Assembly (NCBI GenBank): GCA_034509735.1
Contig: JACGWO010000012.1
Coordinates: forward strand, 1,612,001 to 1,676,000
Source: Sesamum alatum
Lineage: Eukaryota > Streptophyta > Magnoliopsida > Lamiales > Pedaliaceae
DNA: 64,000 bases
Reading direction: 5' to 3'
Numbering within the stretch: the first letter of the stretch is position 1; each line of letters begins with the position of its first letter. The notes beneath the pieces were generated by a model. The model searched no databases. It had not been told where the DNA came from and saw only the letters and a program-made list of their open reading frames with translations. This document shows positions 23,701 through 35,180 of this stretch, one piece after another. A program made the position numbers and the translations under genes.

Positions 23701-24669
23701 GTTGGAGGAAACTGGTGCGACTACGGACCCGAATTTCCCCGGCGGTGGATTATATTGTAGGCGATGGCGAATCTATCTGGTTGTGGCATGACCCGTAGCT
23801 TCCGGAGGGGCTGTTGATTGTGCGGTTTCCATGGGCACCACAAGCCATAGGCCTGCCGGGGGATGCATCTCTTGCGTCGGTCATTGATGGTGCGGTGTGG
23901 AGGTGGCCTGTTGTTTTGCGGCTACCAACTGTGCTGCCAGAGGTGGGGGAGAGGGGGGGGGGGGGGCGGACAAGCTGCACTAGAGAGGAAAGGAGGCAGC
24001 CTTTATAGTGCAATCATGCTATGAACTCTTCCAAACTCCCAGGAGCATGCTACCATGGACAACTCTGTTGCACGGCCCCCTCAAGATTGCGCGGAACTTA
24101 TTCATCCTGTGGCTAGCTATTTTGCAGTGCCTGTCTACGGGCGACAGGCCATGGATTGTGGATGGAGCAAAACTGTGTGTGCTTTGTGACGATGGTGTTA
24201 TGGAGACCCATGCGCATCTCTTTTTTCAGTATACATTTTCGAAAGCTTGTGTCTCTACTCTGCGACGTAAGGTCCATTTTGCTTGGCCGGATGTCAGCTG
24301 GATGGTGGGCATTGGTTAGGCTAGTAGGAGATGGCACGGGCGTCATCCGTGGAATGCTACACAACGGGCTCTTTTGGCGTCTCTCGTATATCACATATAG
24401 AAAGCTTGGAATGACAAGCGATTTGGGGGAGATGAGGTTCATCCATGGCGGACGACCCAGCTCGTGATAGAGGAAGTAAAATTTCGACTATTGGGGGAGG
24501 AGTGGCAGGATACCTTACAGGCTGTTGCTTTATTTCATGTTTGGAAAATCCCTTGGCAATGGTCTGTTTAGTGGACAGTGGAGGGAGAGCTTGATGTTGG
24601 ATGTCCTGTATTTGCTGTTCTTTTTATACTTATGCAATTTGCCTTTTTCCCAAAAAAAAAAAAAAAAAA
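20725..24669 (+). mobile_element. 5'-truncated L1-type LINE with poly(A) tail
   Basis: It starts inside the C-terminal part of ORF1, whose CCHC knuckle CPECRPLGHSLEQC is at 20777-20818. It continues through an endonuclease-RT ORF2 and ends in an A18 tract (24652-24669). Copying by target-primed reverse transcription explains both the lost 5' part and the A tail. The target duplication could not be recognised with confidence. Confidence 0.9.
20996..24467 (+). pseudogene. LINE ORF2 (endonuclease-reverse transcriptase-zinc finger), decayed
   Basis: ORF2 of L1 elements nicks target DNA and reverse-transcribes the element RNA. An ATG at 20996 opens a frame of 493 codons. Endonuclease motifs NARGF, LETRV, MIGDF and SDHCPM are visible; the usual Asn after GDF is Lys here. 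TGA at 22475 and TAG at 22607 interrupt the start of the RT in the same frame. Motif A (KVDLRKAYDSVEWDFL) is intact, then about 100 bases are missing with a frame change, then RQGDPLSPYLF follows in the new frame. The catalytic block reads CADDLLLF where FADD is usual. A later frame holds the thumb-like region (23241-23798), and a Cys/His block CVLCDDGVMETHAH (24168-24215) is the C-terminal zinc-binding domain. A G13 run (about 23954-23966) adds a further break. Not functional. Confidence 0.9.
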
Positions 24670-24796
24670 GAATAATAACAATTCCCTATGCATTGAGTTT
24701 TTAATATTTGTGAAAGAGCATCGATGAAAGGGATATAATTGAAAGGTTTTAATTGAAGTTAATGTAATTATTAATAGTAAATGTTCATTTTTATTA

Positions 24797-25294
24797 GGGT
24801 TAATTATAGTTGAACTCCTTCTTAAAATGCAAAATTACATTTTTCCCCTAAAAAGTTTTAAAATTAGACTTACACCCCCTTTGAAAATTGTGCGTTTACA
24901 CCTGACTCCTTCCTTTAGAGTTTGGAGAGAAAATGTTCAAGTTAACTAAACAAATTACATAAATTTCAGTTTTGCCAATCAGTTAACATTCTCATATATA
25001 TATTTTTTACTTATGAGAAGATAAATGTAATGTATATATATAAAGTGAGGTTAACATTATTTCATTTTTTTCTTTATGAGTGCAAAATTATTACATGATA
25101 ATGTTAAATGAGGGCTAAAATTGAAAACATGTAAGTTTTTTTGCTAATATCAATATTTTTCATCCCAATTTTAACGAAATGGGGTCAAGTGTAAACAAAA
25201 AAGTTTTAAAGGGAGTGTAAGTGTAATTTTAAAAAAAAATTTAAAGAAAAATATAATTTTGCATTCTGAATGAAAGTCTAGGTGTAATTAACTC
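24797..25294. mobile_element. Mutator-like hairpin MITE, 498 bp, 9-bp TSD (8/9)
   Basis: Target repeats TTTTTATTA (24788-24796) and TTTTTACTA (25295-25303) differ by one base. The ends are GGGTTAATTATAG and, inverted, GAGTTAATTACACC. The sub-terminal 'aaaatgcaaaattaca' and its inverse pair up. It resembles the outer element at 30736-32639. Confidence 0.8.
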
Positions 25295-25303
25295 TTTTTA
25301 CTA

Positions 25304-28300
25304 TTGTCCCCCACATAAGTTTATGCGGAACATCCTTAGTTTGTCGTTGGATGGTCCTTTTTCTATAGATTAAATTAAACTCTTGGATTCTTGAAATTTA
25401 CAATACTATATGGATACTAACATTTATGAAATATTTTTTATTTAAAAAAATTATTTCACCAACTTTTTCATCAGGAAAAATAAACCACTAACTTTTACTA
25501 TATTTCGGACATCATTTCACTTGAACTTCTTATATTCAAAATAATCTTTTTTATGAAATGTAAGTTTGAAATTATATTATTAACTATATTTTTTTTATTT
25601 ATAGTAATTTTTTACGAGATTTAATTCGTGTAATCCATAAAATTTTAATTGCTCTTCTAATTCGTTCAATATTAACAATACACTTTCTTTTCTATGTTAT
25701 AATTAATATATATCTAAAAAAATAAAAATGTTTTCCTCTAAAAACCTGTTTATTTTAAAATTCAAAATGACCATATATTTAAATCAATTTGGATAAATTA
25801 AAGAAATCGCTGCTATATTTATTGATTTAAGAAAGGGTAATTTAGTGAAAAAGAAAAAAAAAATGATTTCTTGGAAATGAAAAGTAGATGAAACTGGTCA
25901 TTCAGATTCAAAAAGATACAAGGAGTCTTTTGGGAGCATAAAACTCTATTTTGAAGTCATTGTCAGTGTTGAAGTCGAGATCCCACATAAAAAGGTTGTG
26001 ATTTCGAGTAATATGAATTTAGGATGTTGTTTAGTTTATACGATATTTGTATTATTCATTAGATTGCTTTAATATTGGTATTGATAGATCTAAAAAAATT
26101 GTTATACAGTGTACTAAATATTATAATAGCAGTTGGTTGTTGTGAAAACATTGCTCTATTTTTAAATTAATAGTTCATAGCTTATTATTAAAAAAAGCTC
26201 TATTTTGAAGCATTATAATAATTTTATTTGAAGAAATAATAATAATAATACTTTTTATTTTTTTCAAAAAAAAAAAAGCGTATGAACATAAGTGGTGCAG
26301 GTGGGAGGCAGGACCACAAACGGATAAGCATCAAAGTGGAAGTTTGTCATTGGTCCCCTCTCCTTCGTACAAACTACACTACATCTTTAATTATCATATT
26401 ATTATTGTATGGCAATGGATCCGGGTAAATGGAGGCTCCAAGTCGAGTCGGGGCGGGTTCAAAATATTAACCGGGTCGTGTTTTGGGTGAGTTTCGGATT
26501 TACGTGCCCCGAATTTGACTTGGGTACGGACCCTAACATAATTGTTATTAATAATTAATTTATTTTTTAGATTTCGAAATTTTGAGTTTTTCGGATTAAC
26601 CTATTCACTTATTTGAAAATTATTACTTGAAATTAAGTATGAATGATATTCGTATTTGAAAGATCAATATTATATTTTGTTTATGATCCGTGCATTCTAC
26701 AAATAAATATTTTGTGATTATATGCATATGTGGCGTAGATTGATTTAAGAAAATATTTATTATTTTAAAATTTGAAAAAAAAAATATGATTTTATACAAT
26801 TAATTAGGTCAGGACAAGTGGGGTTAGGGCAGGTGTGGTTGCGGGTTTCGAGGGAGTTAGAGTGGGGCGGGGCGAATTTCATCTAGGGCGAATTCGAGTT
26901 TGAAAACAAAGTAGGGTAAGTTTGGAGCGGTACCGTTGCCAATCCTATGTTTTTTTTTTTTTGTTTTTTTTTCCCTTTTGTTCATAAGTATTTCATACCT
27001 ATAAGTATATTCAGATGAAGATAAAAATGCAATTAACCTTTCTTATATCAATAATAAAGTAGATATATATATATGTATTTTTTTTCACATTATAGATATA
27101 TGGTGTTTTAGGTCCTTAATTTCAATATTTTAGAGAAATATTCCTTTTTCTCTTTTTGGCTACAATTAAATTAATTTGGTAATCTTGCAATGATTTTTCA
27201 TAAAATGGAAGTTCCTAAATGAAAAATGTGGTATTTAACATTTTGTATTTCTAGCAAGACACCATTAATCATGAGATTACAATCTACTAAAGATTAACTT
27301 AGCAGTCTTAACTATGTATTTATTTATAGATTATTCTATATTTTAGTAGGATTATGAAGTAAGGCAAGCTATATAATTTTGGAATTTTTTCTCGAGTGAA
27401 TCGGCTATAATTATATCATGAATTTCAATCATCATCAATCAATATACTGATTATCAATATCAAATATTTATAATTAATCAATAATTACTGTTACAGTATC
27501 ATTAATTAATTAATATAAATTTTATGGCTATCAAGAGAGGCGTTCTCCACAATTCATTTATTTCCTACATTACAAACATGAATCATTATAGTAAATCAAA
27601 ATATTAATTATGAATCATTACATAAAAATAATGTAAAATATTAAATTTTGACGACGGTTAACCAACAATTTTCATGATCTTAATTACATCCAAATTATCT
27701 TTTATGGTTCTTAGTTATGATCACAACATTTACCATAATTTCTTACTATGATTAATATTTAGATCTTGTCTGCTAAAATAACGATTAGTAGTGGTTATCA
27801 AGCTACATTAAATTACTATCATTGTATTTTTTTTAATTTTTATAATTAATTATAAAAAAAAAATTATTTTTATAATGTACTATCAGTCGTCACGGGCCCA
27901 TATTGCAATAAAGATTAAAAGAAAAGAGAGGTGTAAAAATTAAGAGTCGCTTACAATGACACTTCTTGAATTAGACATAATTACACGAATACCTCCTATC
28001 ATTTATAAAATTATAAATATACTCTTAAAATAATTATATAATTAAACTTAGCATAAGAAAGTGTTAGATTTACCCTAAAACTAACCTAATGATTCTACAT
28101 AGATAGGAATCAAGCCAAGTGTTAAAATGTTGTAATATTTTAAGTTTCAAGCCCATCCAACTATGAATAATTAATTATTAAAATGATTATTATTAATATC
28201 CCACCCCACCCCGACTCGCCAAAAATAATAATAATAAAAAAGGTATCAACATTCCAATAGCAAAACTCGAATAATTCACCACATACTTAAAAGAAACTCA

Positions 28301-29334
28301 GTTGATGAGGTCAAAATTCTATAATTATAAAATTATAGATATTAGTATATTTTAATAATATTAAGTTATCTACTATAATAATAATTATTATTATTTAATA
28401 TAATTACAACTAATTCACTAAAAAAATATTATTACACTTATAATTCATTTTTATTTATTTATTTATAATAATGTGTGTGTCAAATGCGTATGTTTAACGC
28501 AGAACTATAGCATTCATCAAGTCACATTCACAAGTAAGTAGTCACAAACACATATATTTATGTATAGTATATATATATTGAATTTATATGACAAAATATC
28601 TCACCAACTCAGCATCCTTAGCCACTAAGCAAAACATTAATCTACTTTTTTAAAGCATTTGTTCACTTTCAAAATTAATGTTTCACAATCAAGTCAACAC
28701 ACATTTCTCAAAGGGACCATACAACCAAAAATTATGATGCAAATTAAAGTCTGATCGAACTAAATTAATCATATAATAAATAATATGCTTGTCAGTATAT
28801 AATTAATTAATTTTTTTAAATTATAGTACATCAATCACATGATTAATGCATTTCATTTATCTTATAATCCATTCAAGTATGATTAATCATAAGATATGTA
28901 AATTACATTTATTATATAATTCATTGAGTTCAACCAAACCTGAACTGTTCGTCAACCACACAATAAATATATTACATTCGTCTTATCATTGATTCACGTC
29001 GATTTGAATTAAAATTTTCTAACAAATACAACTACAAAATACCAAAAATATAAAAATAAAAACTCATTTTTTCATTGATTTTTCACAAGAAAAAATGGAA
29101 AAAAAAGAAGACCCTTTACTTTAGGTCCAAAATATGAAATGAAAAATGATTAAAAAAGACAACAAAAATTAGGGAATTAAAGAGATGGACCATGAATGAA
29201 AGTATTTAAAAGGAGTTATATATTCGAGTACGAATATTACCTACCACCACAAAAAAATATATCTCTCTTTTTTTTTTCCTTGAAATTCTAAAAAATGGAG
29301 TAGAATATTTTAATTCTTCTCCTTTTATTATTAT
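25304..29334. other. AT-rich intergenic DNA with one hAT-like MITE
   Basis: No gene is recognised over about 4 kb. Apart from the GC-richer element at 26409-26940, it is low-complexity AT-rich DNA with poly(A/T) runs. Short GATTAAT/ATTCATTGAG motifs near 28740-28990 resemble parts of other MITEs in the window. Confidence 0.5.
26409..26940. mobile_element. hAT-like MITE with GC-rich ends
   Basis: The left end GGCAATGGATCCGGG and the right end, inverted, GGCAACGGTACCGC form imperfect terminal repeats. The G-rich arms ('gagtcggggcgggttc', 'ggggcggggcgaat') enclose an AT-rich core. The flanks (tattgtat / aatcctat) only partly match as an 8-bp duplication. Confidence 0.6.
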
Positions 29335-29350
29335 TTATTTATTTATTTGC

Positions 29351-30109
29351 TTACACATTCGGACTCCAAAGACTCCATAAACGCGAACTGAAAATTCCCA
29401 TGACGTCCGGCAACACTTTTCTGGCAAGTCCCTTGTGGTTGCGGACAACCACCACCGGCGCCGCCGTGGCCAAGTCATCCTCCGGGTCTGCTCCCCCACC
29501 ACTCTCCTCCTCCGCCGCCACACCCGCGTCATTAACAACATCCTCCATGCCCAGCTCACTAGCCGGCGTGGGAACAAGATCAAGACTTTCTTGATTCTGC
29601 TGCGGCGGGAATTCAAGAACGCGGCTACTACCGCCAGCGTCGACGGCGCTTACTCTATCATTCTTCCTGCGGCCCGTTTTCTCCTTCTTCCTATTCTTGG
29701 CATTCTTGTTGAACTGCTCGGAGTTGGTGAGATGCTCCTCGAAAGCCTCAATGGCCTGGTGAATGAGCTCGCGGTTGGGGGAGGAATCCCACCGGAACCA
29801 GAAGCTGGTGTAGCAGTGGAAGCAGTCGCAGTCGAAAAGGGGCGGCGAGTGACGGCCGTGGGAATCAACAAGAGACTGCTGCTGCGGCTGCTGCTTCTTG
29901 GAGGTCTTCTGCTTCTTGTCTTGAGAAGGAGGATTTGAGGATTTGAGGGATCTTGTGATCATATAGGCAAGAACTTGACGGTCTTCGACAGAGAGAACTG
30001 ATATCAGAGTGAGAATGGCGGCGGGTAAGAGATTCAGTACAGGAAAAGAGTCTTTGGTTGAAGAAGAAGAAGAAGAAATGAAGGGATGGACTTTGTTTCT
30101 CATCTTCAT
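29351..30109 (-). CDS. Uncharacterised plant protein with DCDCFHC-Trp motif, 252 aa
   Basis: Single-exon gene on the minus strand; I choose the ATG at 30109 (MKMRNKVHPF). The frame stays open ten codons further out, but only from a TTG. A Ser run is followed by a hydrophobic stretch at about residues 26-40 (NLLPAAILTLISVLS), then SVEDRQVLAYMI, a Lys/Gln-rich linker, and the block FDCDCFHCYTSFWFRWDSS followed by PNRELIHQAIEAFEEHL (about 92-127). The rest is a basic tract, an acidic disordered segment and a C-terminal patch ending LARKVLPDVMGIFSSRLWSLW. I recognise the central block as conserved among plant proteins with no assigned function; the three Cys may bind metal, but this is speculation. 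G+C content is far above the flanks, as in a constrained exon. The long open frame on the opposite strand (29435-29938) is its shadow. Confidence 0.85.
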   Translation of the reverse strand: MKMRNKVHPFISSSSSSTKDSFPVLNLLPAAILTLISVLSVEDRQVLAYMITRSLKSSNPPSQDKKQKTSKKQQPQQQSLVDSHGRHSPPLFDCDCFHCYTSFWFRWDSSPNRELIHQAIEAFEEHLTNSEQFNKNAKNRKKEKTGRRKNDRVSAVDAGGSSRVLEFPPQQNQESLDLVPTPASELGMEDVVNDAGVAAEEESGGGADPEDDLATAAPVVVVRNHKGLARKVLPDVMGIFSSRLWSLWSPNV

Positions 30110-30189
30110 GCTTTGGTTTTGTGGAGGAAGAAAATACAATGAGGGGGTTTCAGAAAGTTGTGTGCAAATTGAAGCTTAGGGTAATAAGA

Positions 30190-30192
<3 letters not shown>

Positions 30193-30222
<30 letters not shown>
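30193..30222 (-). repeat. (GA)n microsatellite in the 5' leader or promoter
   Basis: About 14 CT units (GA on the gene strand) lie 85-115 bases upstream of the ATG at 30109. GA tracts are common in plant 5' leaders and core promoters, so a regulatory role is possible but unproven. Confidence 0.8.
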
Positions 30223-30225
<3 letters not shown>

Positions 30226-30384
30226 CTTGTTTTTTTATTTTTTATTTATTTATTTATCTTTTTGTTGTTGAAGTAAAAAGAAGAAATGAAAAAGAAAAGG
30301 TGAAATGGAATTGTTAGGTGGGGTAGGGTTGAAGAGGAAGAAGGGTGGTCGTGCCTTTTGTTGAGTAGTTCATCTTATTTAATA

Positions 30385-30663
30385 GGGATAATTATATTTA
30401 TACCCCTCATTTATAGTCTATTTATATAAATTATCCCGTCTTTTGCATAATTACAAAAATTATTTTTAGTAGTCGAAAAATAGAAGTAGTTTGCGTAATA
30501 ATGTCGATATTTTTTAGGGGTGTAAGTATAATTTTAAAAAAAGATAAGGGTGGTTTGTGTAAATGATGCTTACATTTTAGTGGGTGTATGTGTAATTATT
30601 CAAAAGGTAGGGATGATTTGTGTAAATAGATCATAAGTTAGGGGGTGTAAATATAATTATTCC
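30385..30663. mobile_element. Mutator-like MITE, 279 bp, perfect 9-bp TSD
   Basis: Identical TATTTAATA flanks (30376-30384, 30664-30672). Inverted ends: GGGATAATTATATTTATACC on the left and GGAATAATTATATTTACACC on the right. A second internal inverted pair is 'tagtctatttatataa' / 'tgtgtaaatagatca'. It lies about 275 bp upstream of the start of the gene at 29351-30109, so it may sit in that promoter. The same family occurs at 33649-33923. Confidence 0.9.
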
Positions 30664-31076
30664 TATTTAATATATTTTGAGTTGGTTGATTTCAATTTGT
30701 CAATGACAAGAAATCAAGATTTTAAATATATTTTTGGGTTAATTACACATAGACCCCTTCTTAAAATGCAAAATTATACTTTTCCGTAAAAAAATTTTAA
30801 AATTACCCTTATACCCCTTTTAAAAATCCACCGTTTACATCCGATCTCCTTTTGGTAGGATTTTGACGAAAAATACTGACATTAGCAAAAAAATTACATA
30901 AATTTTTAATTTTATCCTTTATTGAACATCTCGAAGTAATAATTTGTACTTATAAGGGAAAAACGTAATAATGTAAACTTCACTCTCTATATATGCATTA
31001 CATTTATCCCCTTATAAGTACAAAAATTTACATAAGAATGTTACATGAGGGGTAAATTTGAAAATTTATATAAGAA

Positions 31077-31481
31077 AAAATTATATTTTTGGTCCTGTAA
31101 CTTTAGGTCATTAACACTTTTAGTCCTGTATCTTTCGCAGTTTACATATTTCATCCTTTTTTTTGACACATTTGGTCCTGCACCTCTCAATTTTGATCAT
31201 TTTTTTAACAAATTTAGTCCTGCCTTTACATTTTTGGTCCACCGGTAAAATTTTTCGGCCAATTCGTTTAGCCGGAATGCCATGTCAATAACACGTGGCA
31301 GATGATGTGTTATTGACGTGGAATTCATTTGGCCGAAAAATTTATTGGTGGACAAAAAATGTAAAGGCAGGACTAAATTTGTTAAAAAATGACCAAAATT
31401 GAGATGTGCAGGACTAAATATGTCAAAAAGAAGACGAAAAGTGCTAATGGCCTAAAGTTACAGGACCAAAAATATAATTTT
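31077..31481. mobile_element. Nested hairpin MITE ('ggtcctgtaac' family), 405 bp
   Basis: The ends AAAATTATATTTTTGGTCCT and the matching inverse at 31462-31481 form long, almost perfect terminal repeats. The arms continue through 'cctttacatttttggtccacc' and its inverse. A full relative lies at 56262-56629. Confidence 0.85.
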
Positions 31482-31534
31482 GCTTTTTTTTTTCTTTTGT
31501 CGTGAAGGCGTGAATCTCAAATGTAATGATGAAT

Positions 31535-31697
31535 GTTTTTACTACGGCTCTTAGCCGTCACAAATAAGTTTTTCATGGTGAAAAACCTAGTTTTTGTATC
31601 GATCGTTATTAAATCGTAGTTAATAAAAGCTATTTCGCACGGTTTTTAGTCATAGCCATTAAAAATGTAGCAATAGTAATTTTTTTTTAGTGCACCA
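31535..31697 (-). mobile_element. Fragment of the CACTA-type MITE
   Basis: Sequence from 'tactacggctcttagccgtcac' through 'catggtgaaaaacctag' to 'gcaatagtaatttttttttagtg' is the reverse complement of the left half of the MITE at 19918-20223. Only one end is present. Confidence 0.65.
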
Positions 31698-32044
31698 TAT
31701 GGTACATGAATTTTTTGAACAAAAACCCCCCCTTCAGGTCCAAAGAGACAAGTTAAGAAGGAGGAGGAAGACAACGATGACGAAGAAAAAGAAGATAATA
31801 AAATGAAAAAAGCATAAAGCTCATTACCATAAGCTGCTCCCCTGATAATAAGAGGAAGAGATGCTTCCCTATTGGCCCTTTTTTTTAATAGTGAATAAAG
31901 CAAGTTGTGCTCCTTTTAAACTTTCTTTTGTGTAAATCAATAAATCATGTATACTTGTGTGTTCAAATAACGGCCTATGGCACCTTTCAAAGTTCTATGT
32001 TCATTATATCTCCATTCTTCATTTGTTATATATTTTTTCTTTAA

Positions 32045-32220
32045 TCGGTGGACCAAAAAATGTAAAGGCAGGACTAAATTTATTAAAAAAGGACCAAAAT
32101 TGAGATGTGCAGAACTAAATGTGTCAAAAAAAAAAAAAAGACGAAATGTGTAAACCACGAAAGATACATGACTAAAAGTGCTAATGGCCTAAAGTTACAG
32201 GACCAAAAATGTAATTTTGC
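32045..32220 (+). repeat. Isolated right arm of the 'ggtcctgtaac' MITE (first)
   Basis: It runs from GGTGGACCAAAAAATGTAAAG to CAGGACCAAAAATGTAATTT, matching the right half of the element at 31077-31481; the left half is absent. Confidence 0.75.
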
Positions 32221-32225
32221 CTATC

Positions 32226-32471
32226 TACAAATCTCACATGGCAGATGATGTGCTATTTGACGTGGCATTCCGACCAATCGAATTGGCCAAAAAAATTTAC
32301 CGGTGGACCAAAAGTGTAAAGTTAGGACTAAATATGTTAAAAAATGGACCAAAATTGAGATATGTAGGACTAAATGTGTCAAAAAAAAGGATGAAATCTG
32401 TAAACCGCGAAAGTTACAGGACTAAAAGTTCTAATGACCTAAAGTTACAGGACCAAAAATGTAATTTTGCC
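32226..32471 (+). repeat. Isolated right arm of the 'ggtcctgtaac' MITE (second)
   Basis: It repeats the preceding arm and reaches further into the loop ('cacatggcagatgatgtg', 'ttggccaaaaaaatttaccgg'). Together with 31077-31481 there are three successive copies of the right arm. Confidence 0.75.
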
Positions 32472-32648
32472 TTTATATAATTTTTCTTGCTGACGTAAAT
32501 ATTTTCTATCCAAACTCTCACGGAAGGGGGTTAGGTATAAACAAAGAAATTTTGTAGGGGGTGTACGTATAATTATAAAACTTTTTTAAAAAAAAGTGTA
32601 ATTTTACATTTTTAGAGAGGATGTAAATGTAATTAACCCTATATTTTT

Positions 32649-33059
32649 TCATTTGATGAGGTTTTCCCTTGAGATAAACTCGATTATAGAAGTAAGACGA
32701 TCAAAAGTTACACCTTTTTTTTTTCACTTGGGTTGAGTCTAATTTTGTTGAGTTCATTTAAATTACACTTGGTTAATAATTAAATTAAATTAAATTAAAG
32801 TGCAACTTTTATAATTTAATTTTTTTTTGAACAGAATATATCAAGTTGAATTTGATTCGTTTACACAGTTGTGCTCAATAATTAAATATACAAAATTAAG
32901 GCTTTCTCTAGGGATGAGCCAAATAGCATAAATTTTATTTTTGCCCCTTATGTTATGATAAATAATCTAAAAATTCATACTTATTAAGAAATAGGCAATC
33001 CCTCTCTCCCCTGGTTTTCAATAACCCTACAAGAAACCCCCCTTCTTGTTAGGAGTAGA
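32649..33059. other. AT-rich spacer, nothing recognised
   Basis: No coding signal or element borders seen. Confidence 0.4.
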
Positions 33060-34140
33060 CGCAAGGTTAAATACTCACGCCTTATTGTCCAATTGAAGAT
33101 CATTGGGATAAAAATGACTTTGAATCAGACATGATCTTAATGTAACACAAAACGTGAACGGCTGCATCTGATGACTCGCTTGCCTCTATCTAGATCATGT
33201 AGCAAGGATGAGGAATTCAATGGATTACTTCAAACTACTAGGAAGGGGAGTACTAAGCAAGTCGTGTTGAATCCATTTCAGCCTCATGAATAATATCCAT
33301 AGCATATTTTTGTTGATTAGAGTAATGCCATCATCTGAATATGCAATCTCAACCTCCAAAAAGTAACGAACTTATCCCGTTTTGATTAAAAAACATTCAT
33401 GTAAAAAATTCTTCACAATTACAATTATTTCATCAAGGGAAGAGCTAGCCATAACACATCATCTACGTGCACCAAGAGCATGACTAAAGCATCCTACTAT
33501 ACCTCAAATGTGCAGTGATCATCATGGGGTAATTGAGTGAAGCCAAAGATGTGTAATTTCTGAATTCTCAATTCCATTGGCATGAGGCTTAAACCTATAC
33601 AAAGACCTTTTAAGTCGACATACATGTCCATTTGCAGCCTTATTAACAGGGATAATTACATTTACACCCTTGAGGTATAGTCTATTTACATCACTCTTGC
33701 CTTTTACATAATTACAGAAACCACTCCCGACACCCAAAATATAGGGGTAGTTTGTGTAATAATGTTAATATTTTTGGGGAGGGTGTATGTGTAACTTTTC
33801 AAAAAATAAGGGTGGTTTGTTAAATGATGATATATTTCTTATGGATGTATATGTAATTATCCAAAAGGCAAGGGTAACTTGTGTAAATAGACAATAAATT
33901 AGGGGTGTAAATGTAATTATCTCTTATTAATATTGTAGCCAGGAGGAGGTAACATAGACCTTTTTTTTTCAAAAAAAAAACACCATAAAAAAATGCATTT
34001 TTTTGATAAAAATGTGATTCTTTAGTTGCTACTATAGTCAGGAACCGTTTCTTTGTTACCAATCTTGCCATAGGTAAGAAAGTTTCATAATACATATTGG
34101 TGTTCAAGTTTGGGCCAGAACCTGGTTGGTAAGACTCAAA
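33060..34140 (-). pseudogene. Relic of a Copia pol reverse transcriptase
   Basis: Read on the minus strand, fragments match Copia RT in the correct order. 'ETFLPMARLVT' with 'FLTIVATKESH' lies near 34020-34110. A 'VCRLKRSLYRFK' block lies near 33580-33640, followed by 'LPHDDHC' and a 'LVHVDDVL' block (33465-33490) at the YVDD site. Many stops and frame changes make it an old relic. The MITE at 33649-33923 inserted into it later. Confidence 0.75.
33649..33923. mobile_element. Mutator-like MITE, 275 bp, 9-bp TSD (8/9)
   Basis: Flanks TTATTAACA (33640-33648) and TTATTAATA (33924-33932). Ends GGGATAATTACATTTACACC and, inverted, GAGATAATTACATTTACACC. Same family and almost the same length as 30385-30663. 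It interrupts the minus-strand Copia relic. Confidence 0.88.
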
Positions 34141-34900
34141 AATAAAAAACACGAATTTTGACTTATTTTGTGATTAAAAGAAGAGCTAGAGATAATTAAT
34201 ATATAAATTCCTAAGATTTTGAGTTAGCGACGGCTCGTTGGATGCTACCAACTTAGGGCATATAAATTCCTAAGAGCTTGGGTTAGCGACGGCTCGTTCG
34301 ATGCTACCAACTTGATCGTAGCCCAAGTGTGTGCAAAAAATGAGATGTGATTTTAAGATTATTTTCTAAAAAAAAGAAATGTCCCATTCTTATACGAAAG
34401 AATACAGGGGAAGACAGGAAAAATGTTGCTTCTCTCCTCTTGTTAGACTTTTATTTCCCTCTCAAATGCTCATGTTTTTATTTCTTGTTAGCCTATTATC
34501 TGGTCAACTTTTTTCTTGTCATTGTAGAGATTTTAAGCGAGCAACAAAATAAATTTAGGGGAAAAAAAAAAACTCTCTTTGCAATATTTTTTTTTCTCAT
34601 TGTTTTTCATCATGTGTGAGTTTTCATCAAGTCCCCTGATCAACATCAATTCACAGTCTGATGAAGTTGAAATTTTACCTGGACATTAGCAACATACAGG
34701 TCTTTGTTCGAACAGTGGAGATCTTGTTTGAACGTCTGAAATAGCCAGGAATGGAGGTAGAACAATAACAGTTGATTGATTCTCATATCAAATAAAAGCT
34801 AGAGATATACATATATTAATCCAAATCGAATATAATTGATTTTAACATTGGTCAATAGACATTTAACAACTCTTCCACATGTCCCAAATATAAATGATTT
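34141..34900. other. Spacer with a short direct repeat
   Basis: A roughly 57-bp sequence around 'gttagcgacggctcgttsgatgctaccaactt' occurs twice in direct orientation (about 34205-34260 and 34262-34317). The remainder is AT-rich with no gene. Confidence 0.55.
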
Positions 34901-34945
34901 AACATTCTAACTTGCGGAGTACCATTTGGAAAGATATCCCGACTA

Positions 34946-35180
34946 TTTTATATGAAGATAATGCGGCTCGTTTTGCTCAACTGAAAGAAGGGTACATCAA
35001 AGGGGATAGAACAAAACATATTACACTCATGATCTTTAAAAGAATGGTGATATTGATGTTGAACAAGTCCGTTCAAGTGACAATCTAGTAGATTTGTTCA
35101 CCAAGGCACTTCTTACTGCAATATTTAAAAAGCTAGTCCGTAATGTTGGCGTTTATCGCCTCAAATATCTCGATTGATGT
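34946..35180 (+). pseudogene. Relic of a Copia RNase H C-terminus
   Basis: Frame pieces read YEDNAARFAQLKEGYIKGD followed by RTKHI, then, after a frame change near 35035, KNGDIDVEQVRSSDNLVDLF followed by TKAL, ending RLKYLD and a TGA. This is the end of a Copia polyprotein of a different lineage from the element at 12-17 kb (whose matching block is SKDNLADPLTKGL). The rest of the element is missing. Confidence 0.85.

Larger units (their letters stand above)
30736..32639. mobile_element. Outer Mutator-like MITE split by later insertions
   Basis: Perfect 9-bp flanks TATATTTTT (30727-30735, 32640-32648). Ends are GGGTTAATTACACATAG and, inverted, GGGTTAATTACATTTACATC. The outer arms (to about 31070, and from about 32480) pair with each other and resemble the 498-bp element at 24797. 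The middle 1.4 kb consists of other elements inserted later. Confidence 0.85.

Noticed and set aside
29435..29938. 167-codon plus-strand frame
   Set aside because: Shadow of the GC-rich minus-strand gene; its Leu-rich, repetitive translation matches no family.
34347..34619. 90-codon frame rich in Phe and Lys
   Set aside because: Low-complexity translation of A/T-rich DNA.
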